In this document: positions 7,332 to 15,639 of the stretch, in pieces
How the letters are laid out: each line of letters begins with the position of its first letter
How positions within the stretch are numbered: the first letter of the stretch is position 1
Assembly (NCBI GenBank): GCA_964570765.1
Contig: CAZMZF010000001.1
Coordinates: 62,001 to 126,000 of the forward strand
From: CAZMZF01 sp964570765
Lineage (GTDB): Bacteria; Zixibacteria; MSB-5A5; RBG-16-43-9
Length of the DNA stretch: 64,000 bases
Reading direction: 5' to 3'
Translations under genes and position numbers: made by a program
The notes under the pieces: generated by a model
Seen by the model: only the letters and a program-made list of their open reading frames with translations
Database searches by the model: none
Told to the model about the DNA's origin: nothing

Positions 7332-8396
7332 TTAGGCATGTCTCTGTCTGAACTTTTTCACCTCGGCGATTCTGGCTTTGGCTAAGATATTAGCGGCTTT
7401 GTAGGTTGGTATTTTCGATTCCTCAGAAATCTCTAAGATTCTTTTCATAATATCATAAATTCCAGTTGCCTGTTTTATCGCTTTTTCTTTAATATAACCT
7501 CCTAATTCATTAGCCACATTGATCATTCCGCCTGCACCGATTACAAAATCTGGCGCATAGAGGATTCCTTTCTTGTGCAAAATCTCTCCATATTTTTCAT
7601 CTGCTAATTGATTATTGGCTGGACCAGCTATTATTTTAACTTTAAACTTCTCAACCGTTTCAGCATTTATCACTCCACCTAAGGCACAGGGGGAGAAAAC
7701 ATCCGCTTTAATTTCGAAGATCTTTTCTGGCGAAACTATCTCTGCGCCTAACTCCTGTCTGGCTTTCTCGGTTTTCTCCGTTATAATATCCGCAACGATC
7801 AATCTGCATCCTGCCTCTTTCAATTTCTGAGCCAGATGATACCCTACATGACCTACTCCTTGAATCGCTACTGAAACACCTTCCAACGATTTTCTGTTAA
7901 AAACTTTTTCTACACAGGCTAAAAGCCCATGGTATAATCCGATAGCTGTAATCGGTCCTGGGTCTCCGCTCCCACCTAAAGCTCTGGAGAGACCCACTAC
8001 GTATTTGGTCTCATATCGGACAATCTCCATATCCTCAACTGTGGTTCCAACATCTTCGGCAGTGATATATCTACCATTAAGACCTTGCACAAACCTTCCG
8101 AATGCCCTTAAGAGTAATTCGTTTTTATCTCTGAGAGGGTCTCCAATTATCACCCCTTGACCTCCACCTAAGTTAATCCCGGCAGCAGAGGCTTTATAAG
8201 TCATAGCTTTAGAAAGAAGCAATACATCTTTTAACGCCTCCTCCTCAGATTTGTAAGGAAACATCCTTACTCCACCAATTGCCGGCCCTAAGGTGGTATC
8301 ATGAATAGCGATGATTCCCCGGAGCTGTGCTACTTTATCCGAGCAGAAGATTATCTGCTCATGTTGGTCTTCAGCTAAAGATTCAAAAATTTCCAT
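7332..8396 (-). CDS. leucine dehydrogenase-like (Glu/Leu/Phe/Val dehydrogenase) with a K80-to-Q change
   Basis: 354 residues, aligning end to end with leucine dehydrogenases: GGVRMFPYKSEEEALKDVLL, AMTYKASAAG (substrate lysine 68), YITAEDVGTTVEDM, the NAD-binding GVGHVGYHLAQKL, and APDFVIGAGGMINVANE. The family deaminates branched-chain amino acids oxidatively with NAD. The glycine-rich motif normally reads GGGK, where lysine 80 is the catalytic base; here codon 80 is CAA (Gln), giving GGGQGVIIGDP. One base change from AAA explains it. The protein may be inactive, altered in function, or the base may be a sequence error. All other landmarks are intact. Confidence 0.88.
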   Translation of the reverse strand: MEIFESLAEDQHEQIIFCSDKVAQLRGIIAIHDTTLGPAIGGVRMFPYKSEEEALKDVLLLSKAMTYKASAAGINLGGGQGVIIGDPLRDKNELLLRAFGRFVQGLNGRYITAEDVGTTVEDMEIVRYETKYVVGLSRALGGSGDPGPITAIGLYHGLLACVEKVFNRKSLEGVSVAIQGVGHVGYHLAQKLKEAGCRLIVADIITEKTEKARQELGAEIVSPEKIFEIKADVFSPCALGGVINAETVEKFKVKIIAGPANNQLADEKYGEILHKKGILYAPDFVIGAGGMINVANELGGYIKEKAIKQATGIYDIMKRILEISEESKIPTYKAANILAKARIAEVKKFRQRHA

Positions 8397-8425
8397 AGTT
8401 TAATTAATTTAAAGTTTGTAAATTA

Positions 8426-8548
8426 GTAGTGCGACCCTTTTAGGGTCGCCTTAGCGAGGCTAAAAGCCTCGCACTACGAAAGCTTCCTGGTAAACCTGAA
8501 GGTTTACACTCCATAATTACGTTCACGAAAAACGAATAACGTTCACGT
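8426..8548. repeat. double-hairpin palindromic element plus a short-period tract
   Basis: 8426-8477 is bounded by GTAGTGCGA and TCGCACTAC and encloses two hairpins (gcgaccc tttta gggtcgc, then gcgaggc taaaa gcctcgc). The bases at 8515-8548 carry acg-ending units at 6-7-base spacing. The element lies just downstream of the crotonase gene. Confidence 0.8.
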
Positions 8549-8554
8549 TTTTTC

Positions 8555-9328
8555 CTAAACCCAGTTCGGTTTTCTTTTCTGTAAAAATGCCTCCATCCCT
8601 TCTTTTGCTTCTCCGGAGGCGAAACACTCCCCAAAAGCATCCACTTCAAAGGAACTCCCTGTGGCAAAATCTGTTTCTACTCCCCGGCTTATTACCCTTT
8701 TAGCCTGTCTAACTGCAGTTGGTCCTTTGGAAGCTATTTTTCTTGCCATCTCCATACAGACATCCATCAGGTTATCATGGGGGACCACTTGATTAACCAG
8801 TCCGATATTCAAAGCAGTTTGAGCATCGACTATATCTGCAGTTAAAATCAACTCCTTAGCTTTAGCAGCACCTACCATTCGAGCCAATCTTTGAGTTCCG
8901 GCAAAACCAGGAATTACTCCTAAGTTCACCTCCGGCTGTCCTAATTTAGCTTTGTCTGAAGCTATCCTGATGTCACAAGCCATAGCTAACTCACACCCTC
9001 CGCCTAAAGCGAAACCATTGACCGCGGCAATGACTGGCTTATCCTGAGATTCTATCAGGGAGAAAACTTTTTGTCCCATCTCAGAGAAATCTATTGCCTG
9101 TTGTCTGGTCATATCTTTCATCTCTGTAATATCCGCTCCGGCCACGAATGCCTTTCCCTCTCCAGTAATTATAATTACTTTGATCTTTTCATCTCTGCTC
9201 CACTGATGGGCTATATCGTTAAGCTCATGAATGGTCTCAGTATTTAAGGCATTTAACTGCATAGGTCGGTTTATCTTTATTATGCCGATACTGTCTTTAA
9301 TCTCAGATAGAAGATTCTTATATTCCAT
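8555..9328 (-). CDS. enoyl-CoA hydratase (crotonase family)
   Basis: 257 residues, standard crotonase length. Key parts: the oxyanion-hole segments VAGADITEM and AAVNGFALGGGCELAMACD, and AKLGQPEVNLGVIPGFAGTQRL with the active-site Glu region. The GQPE..LG.IPG..GTQRL pattern is that of short-chain enoyl-CoA hydratases (crotonyl-CoA to 3-hydroxybutyryl-CoA). AGGAGG precedes the ATG. It follows two acyl-CoA dehydrogenases in transcription order and supplies the hydration step between them and the 3-hydroxyacyl-CoA dehydrogenase. The second crotonase at 18033-18821 is of a different subtype. Confidence 0.93.
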   Translation of the reverse strand: MEYKNLLSEIKDSIGIIKINRPMQLNALNTETIHELNDIAHQWSRDEKIKVIIITGEGKAFVAGADITEMKDMTRQQAIDFSEMGQKVFSLIESQDKPVIAAVNGFALGGGCELAMACDIRIASDKAKLGQPEVNLGVIPGFAGTQRLARMVGAAKAKELILTADIVDAQTALNIGLVNQVVPHDNLMDVCMEMARKIASKGPTAVRQAKRVISRGVETDFATGSSFEVDAFGECFASGEAKEGMEAFLQKRKPNWV

Positions 9329-9359
9329 TTCTCCTCCTTTGATTGTTGAATTGTTTTTC

Positions 9360-9548
9360 GTAGTGCGACCCTTCAGGGTCGCTTAAGCAAGACTAAAGCC
9401 TCGCACTTCTTTTTGAAGTCTACAGGCTAAAATCCGTAGGGACAACCCTTATGATTGTCCGAAATCGGTAGAACAGACATTCCTGTCTGTTCATCGTAGT
9501 CAGACAAGAATGTCTGACTTACCAATACCAAGAGCCTATTGCCTATTT
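9360..9548. repeat. gap with palindromic elements and a short-period tract
   Basis: 9360-9408 is a degenerate copy of the GTAGTGCGACCC..GGGTCGC/CCTCGCACT double hairpin. Around 9471-9520 are gacattcctgtctgttc and cagacaagaatgtctg hairpins, a family that recurs at 20743-20790 and about 31470-31500. The end (9520-9548) has taccaag, agcctat, tgcctat units at a 7-base spacing reaching the stop of the dehydrogenase. Confidence 0.75.
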
Positions 9549-10676
9549 CATCAGTTCCCTGAAGATAACCAATCTCTGTATTTCTGAAGTTCCCTCACCT
9601 ATCTCACAGAGCTTTATATCCCGCAGATACCTTTCCACTGGATAATCTCTGGAATAACCATATCCTCCAAAGATTTGAATTGCCTGATAGGTAACAAATC
9701 TACCAACTTCAGAAGCAAAAAGTTTTGCCATAGCAGATTCTTTAACGTATTTCTCTCCTCTGTCTTCTAAAAAGGCAGAGTGGTAGATCAGATGACGGGC
9801 GGCTTCAATCTGAGTTGCCATATCAGCTAATTTAAACTGGATTGCCTGAAATTCAATCAAAGGTTTTTCAAATTGAACCCTTTCCCTGGCATACCGCAAA
9901 GCTTTATCAAATGCGCCTTGAGCTATGCCTAAAGCCATTGCACCTATACTTATCCTGCCTCCATCTAAGGTAATCAAAAATTGCTTGAACCCTTCGCCTT
10001 CTTTGCCTAAAAGATTTTCTCTTGGAACTTTCAAATCTTCAAAATGTAAGGTGGCGGTATCAGAACCTCGTATACCCATCTTGGTTTCTTTTTTGCCTAC
10101 GGAGAATCCTTTCATCCCTTTTTCGAGGATAAATGAACTTATACCTCTGGTACCTTTGGTTTTGTCTGTTACTGCGGTTATTATGAAGGTCTCTGCCACT
10201 GAGGCGTTAGTGATAAAACATTTAGAACCGTTGATTATATAACTATCACCATCTAAAACTGCTGTGGTTTTAGTTCCTCCAGCATCTGAGCCTGCATCAG
10301 GTTCAGTTAAACCAAAAGCGCCTAACTTCTCACCCTTAGCTAAAGGTGGAATATATCTTTTCTTCTGTTCTTCACTCCCGAAAAGGTAGAGCGGGCAGAT
10401 AGCCAAAGAATTATGTGCGGCAACTGTTATTCCAGTTGAGCCACAAACCCGGGAGAGCTCCTCTACTGCGATCGCATATCTCAATGTATCTATTCCTGTT
10501 CCTCCATACTCAGGAGGGACTACCATCCCTAAAAGACCAAGATTTGCAACCTTTTTTATATTTTCGTAAGGGAACTCTGCCTTCTCGTCTATTTTTTGAG
10601 CTTCAGGCTCTATAACTTTTTCTGCAAACTCCCTTATCTTATTCCTGAAATCTTCATATTTTTTATCTAAATACAT
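9543..10676 (-). CDS. acyl-CoA dehydrogenase (short-chain type), first copy
   Basis: 377 residues, standard for FAD-dependent acyl-CoA dehydrogenases. Landmarks: LGAFGLTEPDAGSDAGG (FAD/substrate segment), INGSKCFITNA, the RE.VQFEKPLIEFQAIQFKLADM helix, and IFGGYGYSRDYPVERYLRD. The C-terminal EIGEGTSEIQRL carries the catalytic Glu at the medium/short-chain position, not at the alternative site used by isovaleryl-CoA dehydrogenases. It removes two hydrogens from a saturated acyl-CoA, passing electrons to an electron-transfer flavoprotein not found in this window. It is transcribed directly after its paralogue (29-bp gap). Confidence 0.95.
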   Translation of the reverse strand: MYLDKKYEDFRNKIREFAEKVIEPEAQKIDEKAEFPYENIKKVANLGLLGMVVPPEYGGTGIDTLRYAIAVEELSRVCGSTGITVAAHNSLAICPLYLFGSEEQKKRYIPPLAKGEKLGAFGLTEPDAGSDAGGTKTTAVLDGDSYIINGSKCFITNASVAETFIITAVTDKTKGTRGISSFILEKGMKGFSVGKKETKMGIRGSDTATLHFEDLKVPRENLLGKEGEGFKQFLITLDGGRISIGAMALGIAQGAFDKALRYARERVQFEKPLIEFQAIQFKLADMATQIEAARHLIYHSAFLEDRGEKYVKESAMAKLFASEVGRFVTYQAIQIFGGYGYSRDYPVERYLRDIKLCEIGEGTSEIQRLVIFRELMK

Positions 10677-10705
10677 TATGTTCCCCTATTCTATGGATCC
10701 GTTTT

Positions 10706-11848
10706 TTAGGATTTCAAAAGGTCTCTGGAGATGACCATCCTCTGAGCTTCAGAGGTTCCTTCATAGATCTCGGTTACCCTGGCATCCCGGAAATATCTTT
10801 CCACTGCATATTCTTTCATATATCCATACCCGCCGTGAATCTGAACCGCCTCGTTCACCACATAATTGGCTATTTCAGAAGAAAAGAGCTTAGCCATTGA
10901 AGCCTCTATACTGCATCTTATTTTATTCTGTTTCAACCAGGCGGCACGATAGACTAAAAGGCGTGCGGCTTCTATCTGGGTAGCCATATTAGCTAATTTG
11001 AATTGAATCGCCTGAAAGTTGCAGATTGGCTGACCGAATTGAACTCTTTCTTTTGAATATTTTAAAGCTTCAGCCAGGGCTGATTGGGCAATTCCTATGG
11101 ATTGAGCACCTACTCCGATCCTTCCAGAATCAAGTAACTCCAGAGCTATGCGGAAACCTTTGTTTTCCTCTCCAATTAAATTTTCTTTAGGCACAAGGCA
11201 ATCCTCAAAGGAGATCTCTCTGGTATCAGAGCCTCTGATCCCCATTTTCTTTTCTTTGGCACCAATATTAAACCCTTTTAATCCTTTTTCTACTAAAAGG
11301 CAGGAGATACCTTTGGATTTAGCCTCTGCATTGGTTAAAACAAAAAGGACAAAAAGGTCTGCTATTCCGCCATTGGTTACGAAGGTTTTAGTGCCGTTAA
11401 CCAAATAGTGGTCCCCTTTTAAGAAAGCACTTGTTTTTAAACTTCCAGCATCGGTTCCAGCCTGCGGTTCAGTTAAAGAGTAAGCACCGATAAATTCACC
11501 TTTAGTTAATTTAGGCAGATATTTTTTCTTCTGCTCCTCAGTACCAAATTTATATATGGCCTCGCAGACTAAGCAATTATGAACAGATAAGGAGATCATT
11601 AAGGCGGCACAGGCTTTGGCAAACTCCTCCATAGTCAGAATGTAGCTGATGAAATCTAAGCCAGAGCCACCATACTCTTCTGGCATCAACATTCCCAAGT
11701 AACCTAACTCAGCTAATTCTTTATAAAGCTCCTTTGGAAGCTCTTCCTTCTCATCGAACTCTTGAGCTTTAGGAGCTAACTTCTCAGAAGCAAATTCCCT
11801 GGCGGCTTCCTTTATCATCTTTTGATCTTCATTAAATTCAAAGTCCAT
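10706..11848 (-). CDS. acyl-CoA dehydrogenase (short-chain type), second copy
   Basis: 380 residues with the same domain order as the neighbouring copy: IGAYSLTEPQAGTDAGS, VNGTKTFVTNGG, VQFGQPICNFQAIQFKLANM, IHGGYGYMKEYAVERYFRD and the catalytic EIYEGTSEAQRM. The Glu is again at the butyryl-/medium-chain position. The two copies differ substantially and probably act on different acyl-CoAs (for example butyryl- and 2-methyl-branched). It lies between the thiolase gene (158-bp gap with a short repeat) and the other dehydrogenase. Confidence 0.95.
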   Translation of the reverse strand: MDFEFNEDQKMIKEAAREFASEKLAPKAQEFDEKEELPKELYKELAELGYLGMLMPEEYGGSGLDFISYILTMEEFAKACAALMISLSVHNCLVCEAIYKFGTEEQKKKYLPKLTKGEFIGAYSLTEPQAGTDAGSLKTSAFLKGDHYLVNGTKTFVTNGGIADLFVLFVLTNAEAKSKGISCLLVEKGLKGFNIGAKEKKMGIRGSDTREISFEDCLVPKENLIGEENKGFRIALELLDSGRIGVGAQSIGIAQSALAEALKYSKERVQFGQPICNFQAIQFKLANMATQIEAARLLVYRAAWLKQNKIRCSIEASMAKLFSSEIANYVVNEAVQIHGGYGYMKEYAVERYFRDARVTEIYEGTSEAQRMVISRDLLKS

Positions 11849-11894
11849 AATTTTCTCCTGGTTAAGCGATTTTAAAAATTTATTTATAACATTA

Positions 11895-11975
11895 GAAATT
11901 CGGCGGGCAAGGGTGCCCGCCCTACGATATATAAAAAATTTAACAACCGTAGGTGGGGCTCCCAGCCCCGCAATT
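11895..11975. repeat. palindromic repeats in the gap before the thiolase
   Basis: ggcgggcaagggtgcccgcc (about 11901-11920) and gtggggctcccagccccg (about 11951-11968) are two small hairpins with cctacg flanks, like other GTAGGGGC-class elements of the window. No gene is present between 11849 and 12005. Confidence 0.65.
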
Positions 11976-12005
11976 TTAGTTTTTCAGAGACCTCTTCATA
12001 TTTTT

Positions 12006-13253
12006 TTACTCAGCTTTTTTGAAAATCATAGCAGTAACAGTTTTATCGTTACCACCCATGCTGATCATCAGAGCGTAAGGTTTATTCGGGTTAAGTTTTA
12101 CCTGATAATCACTGGCTTTACCTGTTAGCTGATGCACACAATCCACTGCTTGCCTGACACCTGTTCCACCAACGTAATGACCAAAACCGACCAAACCGCC
12201 ACCTGGGTTTGTAGGAAGCTCACTCTGTAAATTGGTCTTTCCTTCCTGGACGAAAGCTGAGCCTTCTCCATATTTAACAAAACCAGCCGCCTCTAAAGCC
12301 AGAAGACCGCCTACAGTGAAACAATCATGAACCTCTAAAACACCAATATCCTCAGGACTGAGCCCGGCCATCTGGAAGGCTTTTTCAACCGCTTTCTTGG
12401 TCGTGCTCATCACTGTAAGATCTGGAGGGGTTTTGGTGATATCAGCCACCGCTGTCCCGAATCCTACCACTTCTATTGCACCTTTCTTATCCACACCTAT
12501 TTTCTTCAACCCCTCTTCTGAAGCGAAAATTAAAGCAGAGGCTCCATCAGAAACTTTAGAGCAATCATAAATATTGAGATGGTCAACAAAAACTTTGGGA
12601 TTAGAAGGGGTCATTCCTGCTGCAAATAAGTCTTCTATACTATTATGATATTCCTGAGCTTTTGGATTTTTTCGGGCATTTTCTATGGCTTGTTTATACC
12701 ATAAAGCCATACCTTTTCTCATATATTCATAACCGAATTTATCATAACAAACACCAGCTCTATCTGAGAATAGAGCCGGGAAAAAGTAGGCATGCCCATT
12801 TTTCCTCTCTGAGGCATAATGTCCTGCCCCAGCTAATATGTCTGCCCCGTAGATAGCTTTGACTGTGTTCTGTACCTCTACTCCAATGGTCAACACCACA
12901 TCCGATATATCTGAGCAGATGCTCTTCACCGAGGTAAGCAAAGCCAATCCCCCCGAACCGCAAGCACCTTCCACTCTGGTATGGGGTTTATACTCCAGGG
13001 AAGGGTGAACAGTGGGAATGAGGGCGGCTAAGTTCCCCTGTTTATTAAATCTTGCAGCCATAAAGTTGGAGATTATACCTTCATCTATATTTTCCGGATT
13101 ATTTATCTGAGAAATCACTCCTCTACCCGCCTCCTGAATATAATCCTCCAATCCCGGTCTGGGTTTTTTGGGGTTAAACTCTTTTCTCCCTGAGCCAAAT
13201 GAAATGGTATTATATCCAGCGGTTAGATAGACTTTCTTCCTTAGTCTGGTCAT
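12006..13253 (-). CDS. thiolase (SCP2/SCPx-type acetyl-CoA acyltransferase)
   Basis: 415 residues. The nucleophilic Cys is in VEGACGSGGLALL (residues about 92-104); the EVHDCFTVGGLLALEAAGF block and GFGHYVGGTGVRQAV stand where most thiolases have HDCF and GHPxGATG, so the second motif is altered while its His is kept. It would cleave 3-ketoacyl-CoA with CoA, or condense two acetyl-CoA. The HDCF style places it with SCPx/archaeal-type thiolases and not AtoB/FadA. It begins 12 bp after the 3-hydroxyacyl-CoA dehydrogenase and is its natural partner. Confidence 0.88.
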   Translation of the reverse strand: MTRLRKKVYLTAGYNTISFGSGRKEFNPKKPRPGLEDYIQEAGRGVISQINNPENIDEGIISNFMAARFNKQGNLAALIPTVHPSLEYKPHTRVEGACGSGGLALLTSVKSICSDISDVVLTIGVEVQNTVKAIYGADILAGAGHYASERKNGHAYFFPALFSDRAGVCYDKFGYEYMRKGMALWYKQAIENARKNPKAQEYHNSIEDLFAAGMTPSNPKVFVDHLNIYDCSKVSDGASALIFASEEGLKKIGVDKKGAIEVVGFGTAVADITKTPPDLTVMSTTKKAVEKAFQMAGLSPEDIGVLEVHDCFTVGGLLALEAAGFVKYGEGSAFVQEGKTNLQSELPTNPGGGLVGFGHYVGGTGVRQAVDCVHQLTGKASDYQVKLNPNKPYALMISMGGNDKTVTAMIFKKAE

Positions 13254-13265
13254 CTTTTTCCTCCC

Positions 13266-14606
13266 TTAAATATAATCGTTTATTGGTCCATAGATGTGAT
13301 AAAAGCCATTTAACAATACATTATTAACATCTTCAGCAGTTTTAGCCACACCGGTTCTCACTAATTTTTCTCCAACTTCTTTGGAGTTTTTGAGGTAGGC
13401 TAAAGCAAGTTTTGCTCCGAGTGTGTTTGAGGCTCTTAGATTCTGGAAAAAGGCTGAAAGCTTATCACCTTTCTTCGGGTCCATCAGTAAATTTTTCCAG
13501 GGTGAAAAACCAGAAGGATATTCGCCTAATTTTTTATCTATATCCCCGGTCCAGCCCTGAGGGTTGAAAAGCTTATATTCTCCTTTGTCTAGGTCATAGA
13601 CCCCGACTGGTCTATTCTTATCATATTTCAGGAAACCATCCTTCTGGGTGTTGTCGCTTCTCTGTCCGCCCAGGACCTTTTTGTCATACATTTTTTTCAG
13701 AAGGTCATCTTTTAAATCTTCATCTTCGATATATTGAGCGCTCGTCTCAGATATGCTCTGGAAAACATCCACCCCCACATAATCGATCAACTGGAAGATT
13801 CCCATAGGTCTGATCAACAAATCTTGACTGATTTTATTCATTATATAAAGAGCACCGGGAAGTGTATAATTTCCGGATAATTTCTTAGCTTCTCTTAAGG
13901 CATAAAGACCATCTCTTAAGAAATGTCCATTCCCGATAAATCCAGCAATGTCGTTGGATGGAACGATTTTTTTATTCAACCTTTTTGCCAGATCAAGGGA
14001 GAAATCTTTCACTTCTTGAATAGTAGCATCTGTGGAGATAAGCTCTGCTAATCTCTGAACTGCAGGTGGATTATAAAAATGGAATCCGATTATTCTCCCT
14101 CCAAGGTTGGCTTCTTTGTTTAAAATATTTATAGGTATAGATGATGTATTGGTAAGGTAGAGGGTGTCTTTGCTACAGAATTTGTCAATCTTTTTCAACA
14201 GATCTACTTTTAAATCCTTATTTTCCAGGACTGCCTCAAAGATGACCTTGGAATCTTTTGCCATTCCCAGATCTGTTCCGGTTCGGATTACCGAGAGTGC
14301 ATCCTCTACAAACTGGTTAATACAATCGTAATTCTCCACTAGATCTTCTCTATCTTTATATAACTGCCTTAACATCACACAGGATTTTTCACCAGCTTTG
14401 ACTAACTGGGACTTCAGATATTGCAATAGACCTGCAAGTGAATCGTAATTAATATCTATCAGGTAGAGTCGATAATTTTTATCCTTGTTCTCAGGTTTGT
14501 TTTTCAGTCTGGCCATCTCCTGAGCTAAAAGCAAAGCTATTCCGCTCCCCATCTTTCCCGCCGCCCCGATTATTACCACATTTTGCAGCCTCTCATCAAA
14601 ATTCAT
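13266..14606 (-). CDS. 3-hydroxyacyl-CoA dehydrogenase (long form)
   Basis: 446 residues, much longer than the usual ~280-residue HBD. The N-terminal NAD-binding loop is IIGAAGKMGSGIALLLAQE; the catalytic His lies in GFHFYNPPAVQRL, and SNDIAGFIGNGHFLRDGL leads into the C-terminal domain. Extra sequence lies between the nucleotide loop and the catalytic His (residues about 35-110) and at the C-terminus. It oxidises 3-hydroxyacyl-CoA to 3-ketoacyl-CoA. A good promoter precedes it (14666-14694), so it probably opens a transcript covering thiolase, both acyl-CoA dehydrogenases and the crotonase. Confidence 0.9.
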   Translation of the reverse strand: MNFDERLQNVVIIGAAGKMGSGIALLLAQEMARLKNKPENKDKNYRLYLIDINYDSLAGLLQYLKSQLVKAGEKSCVMLRQLYKDREDLVENYDCINQFVEDALSVIRTGTDLGMAKDSKVIFEAVLENKDLKVDLLKKIDKFCSKDTLYLTNTSSIPINILNKEANLGGRIIGFHFYNPPAVQRLAELISTDATIQEVKDFSLDLAKRLNKKIVPSNDIAGFIGNGHFLRDGLYALREAKKLSGNYTLPGALYIMNKISQDLLIRPMGIFQLIDYVGVDVFQSISETSAQYIEDEDLKDDLLKKMYDKKVLGGQRSDNTQKDGFLKYDKNRPVGVYDLDKGEYKLFNPQGWTGDIDKKLGEYPSGFSPWKNLLMDPKKGDKLSAFFQNLRASNTLGAKLALAYLKNSKEVGEKLVRTGVAKTAEDVNNVLLNGFYHIYGPINDYI

Positions 14607-14665
14607 CGAGTAAACCTCCTGTTCTTGTGATTTATATCAAAAAAAGCAAAAATTCTTCTGTTTTA

Positions 14666-14694
14666 TATATAATCTTTTTTAAATCAAGATTCAA
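14666..14694 (-). promoter_or_regulatory. sigma-70-type promoter for the 3-hydroxyacyl-CoA dehydrogenase operon
   Basis: Reading the minus strand, TTGAAT (14694-14689) is followed by 17 bases and TATATA (14671-14666), about 60 bp upstream of the gene start. Both boxes match the bacterial consensus well, in an AT-rich context. Confidence 0.6.
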
Positions 14695-15130
14695 GGATTT
14701 TCTTTCATACTTTGAGATTTTTTTCACAAGGTATTTTATAGGGACCACCCTTGTTGAACTTTGTGAAATCCCCGCCAAAGGCGGGGGTGGTTGTCCGTAT
14801 TTCGTAGTGCGACCCTTTTAGGGTCGCCTGGGAACTATCTATTGCGGAGACGCATGCAATGCGTCTCTACGTTTCTTTTAGCTTCTGCGGAGCAAGTCCG
14901 CCTCTGGCGGAAGCTTACGATTCTACATTTGTCATTTCCTACGGATCCGTTTCTCGGACTGAGCAAGTCCGCCTTTGGCGAGACGATCGAAGAATCTCTT
15001 AAACTTGACAAGAGAATAGATTCTTCGTCCGCCTTTGGCGAGACTCAGAATGACAGTTCATTGTGTCCCTTGAGCCTTTGAACCCCTCAACCACATAAGC
15101 GAGGCTAAAGCCTCGCACTACGAAAAAAAT
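14695..15130. repeat. gene-free stretch filled with repeats
   Basis: No gene is supported. It holds a ccgccaaaggcggggg hairpin (about 14771), half of the GTAGTGCGACCC double hairpin (14804-14827) with its partner tcgcactac arm at about 15113-15121, an agacgcatgcaatgcgtctc palindrome (about 14849-14868), a long TGTCATT..GAAGAATCT..AGATTCTTC..CAGAATGACA element (about 14931-15057) with an internal tccgcctttggcgaga word repeated, and an 8-bp-period tract at 15067-15092 (cccttgag, cctttgaa, cccctcaa). Confidence 0.75.
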
Positions 15131-15637
15131 TCATTTTTCTTCTTCCAACTCCATAATAGGCTCTTCGGTATCGACCATCTGGTTTTCTTTGAAATTTACC
15201 TTTTTAACCACTCCATCTAAAGCCGATTTTATCTCATGCTCCATCTTCATTGCCTCTACGATTGCCAGGCTCTGTTTCTTTTTTACCTTCTCACCTTCAG
15301 AAACTAAAATTTTAAGTATCCGTCCTGGCATTGGAGCACAGATTAATTGTTTACCTTCAGCTAAACCTGATTCTTCTTCTTTTCTTTTAGCTCGGGTGGC
15401 TTCTTTTTCCTGGAGGATGAATTGTTCACCCTGAATAAATATGAATCTTTTATTCTCACCCTCAGCCATATAAATTGTCTGAATATTTCCATCGATCTCG
15501 AAGGATAAGCAGTTTGGAGAGATAATTTGACAATCTACCTCCATTTTGTTATTCCTGAAATCTACAGAGTATTTCTCACCCTTTTTCTCTATATGTACTT
15601 TATAGATTTTATCCTCTAAGAGGAATTCAAATTCCAT
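15131..15637 (-). CDS. biotin carboxyl carrier subunit of an acyl-CoA carboxylase
   Basis: About 168 residues from the ATG at 15637, chosen because AGGTGG stands six bases upstream; a longer reading from 15658 would overlap the biotin carboxylase. The C-terminal ~75 residues are a biotinyl/lipoyl domain with the biotin site in VEAMKMEHEI and the typical PMPGRILKI entry. The N-terminal ~80 residues form beta-rich sequence like the BT linker domain of MCC/PCC alpha subunits. So the alpha subunit is split here into biotin carboxylase plus BT-BCCP, instead of the usual single ~670-residue chain. Confidence 0.88.
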   Translation of the reverse strand: MEFEFLLEDKIYKVHIEKKGEKYSVDFRNNKMEVDCQIISPNCLSFEIDGNIQTIYMAEGENKRFIFIQGEQFILQEKEATRAKRKEEESGLAEGKQLICAPMPGRILKILVSEGEKVKKKQSLAIVEAMKMEHEIKSALDGVVKKVNFKENQMVDTEEPIMELEEEK

Positions 15638-15639
15638 AG

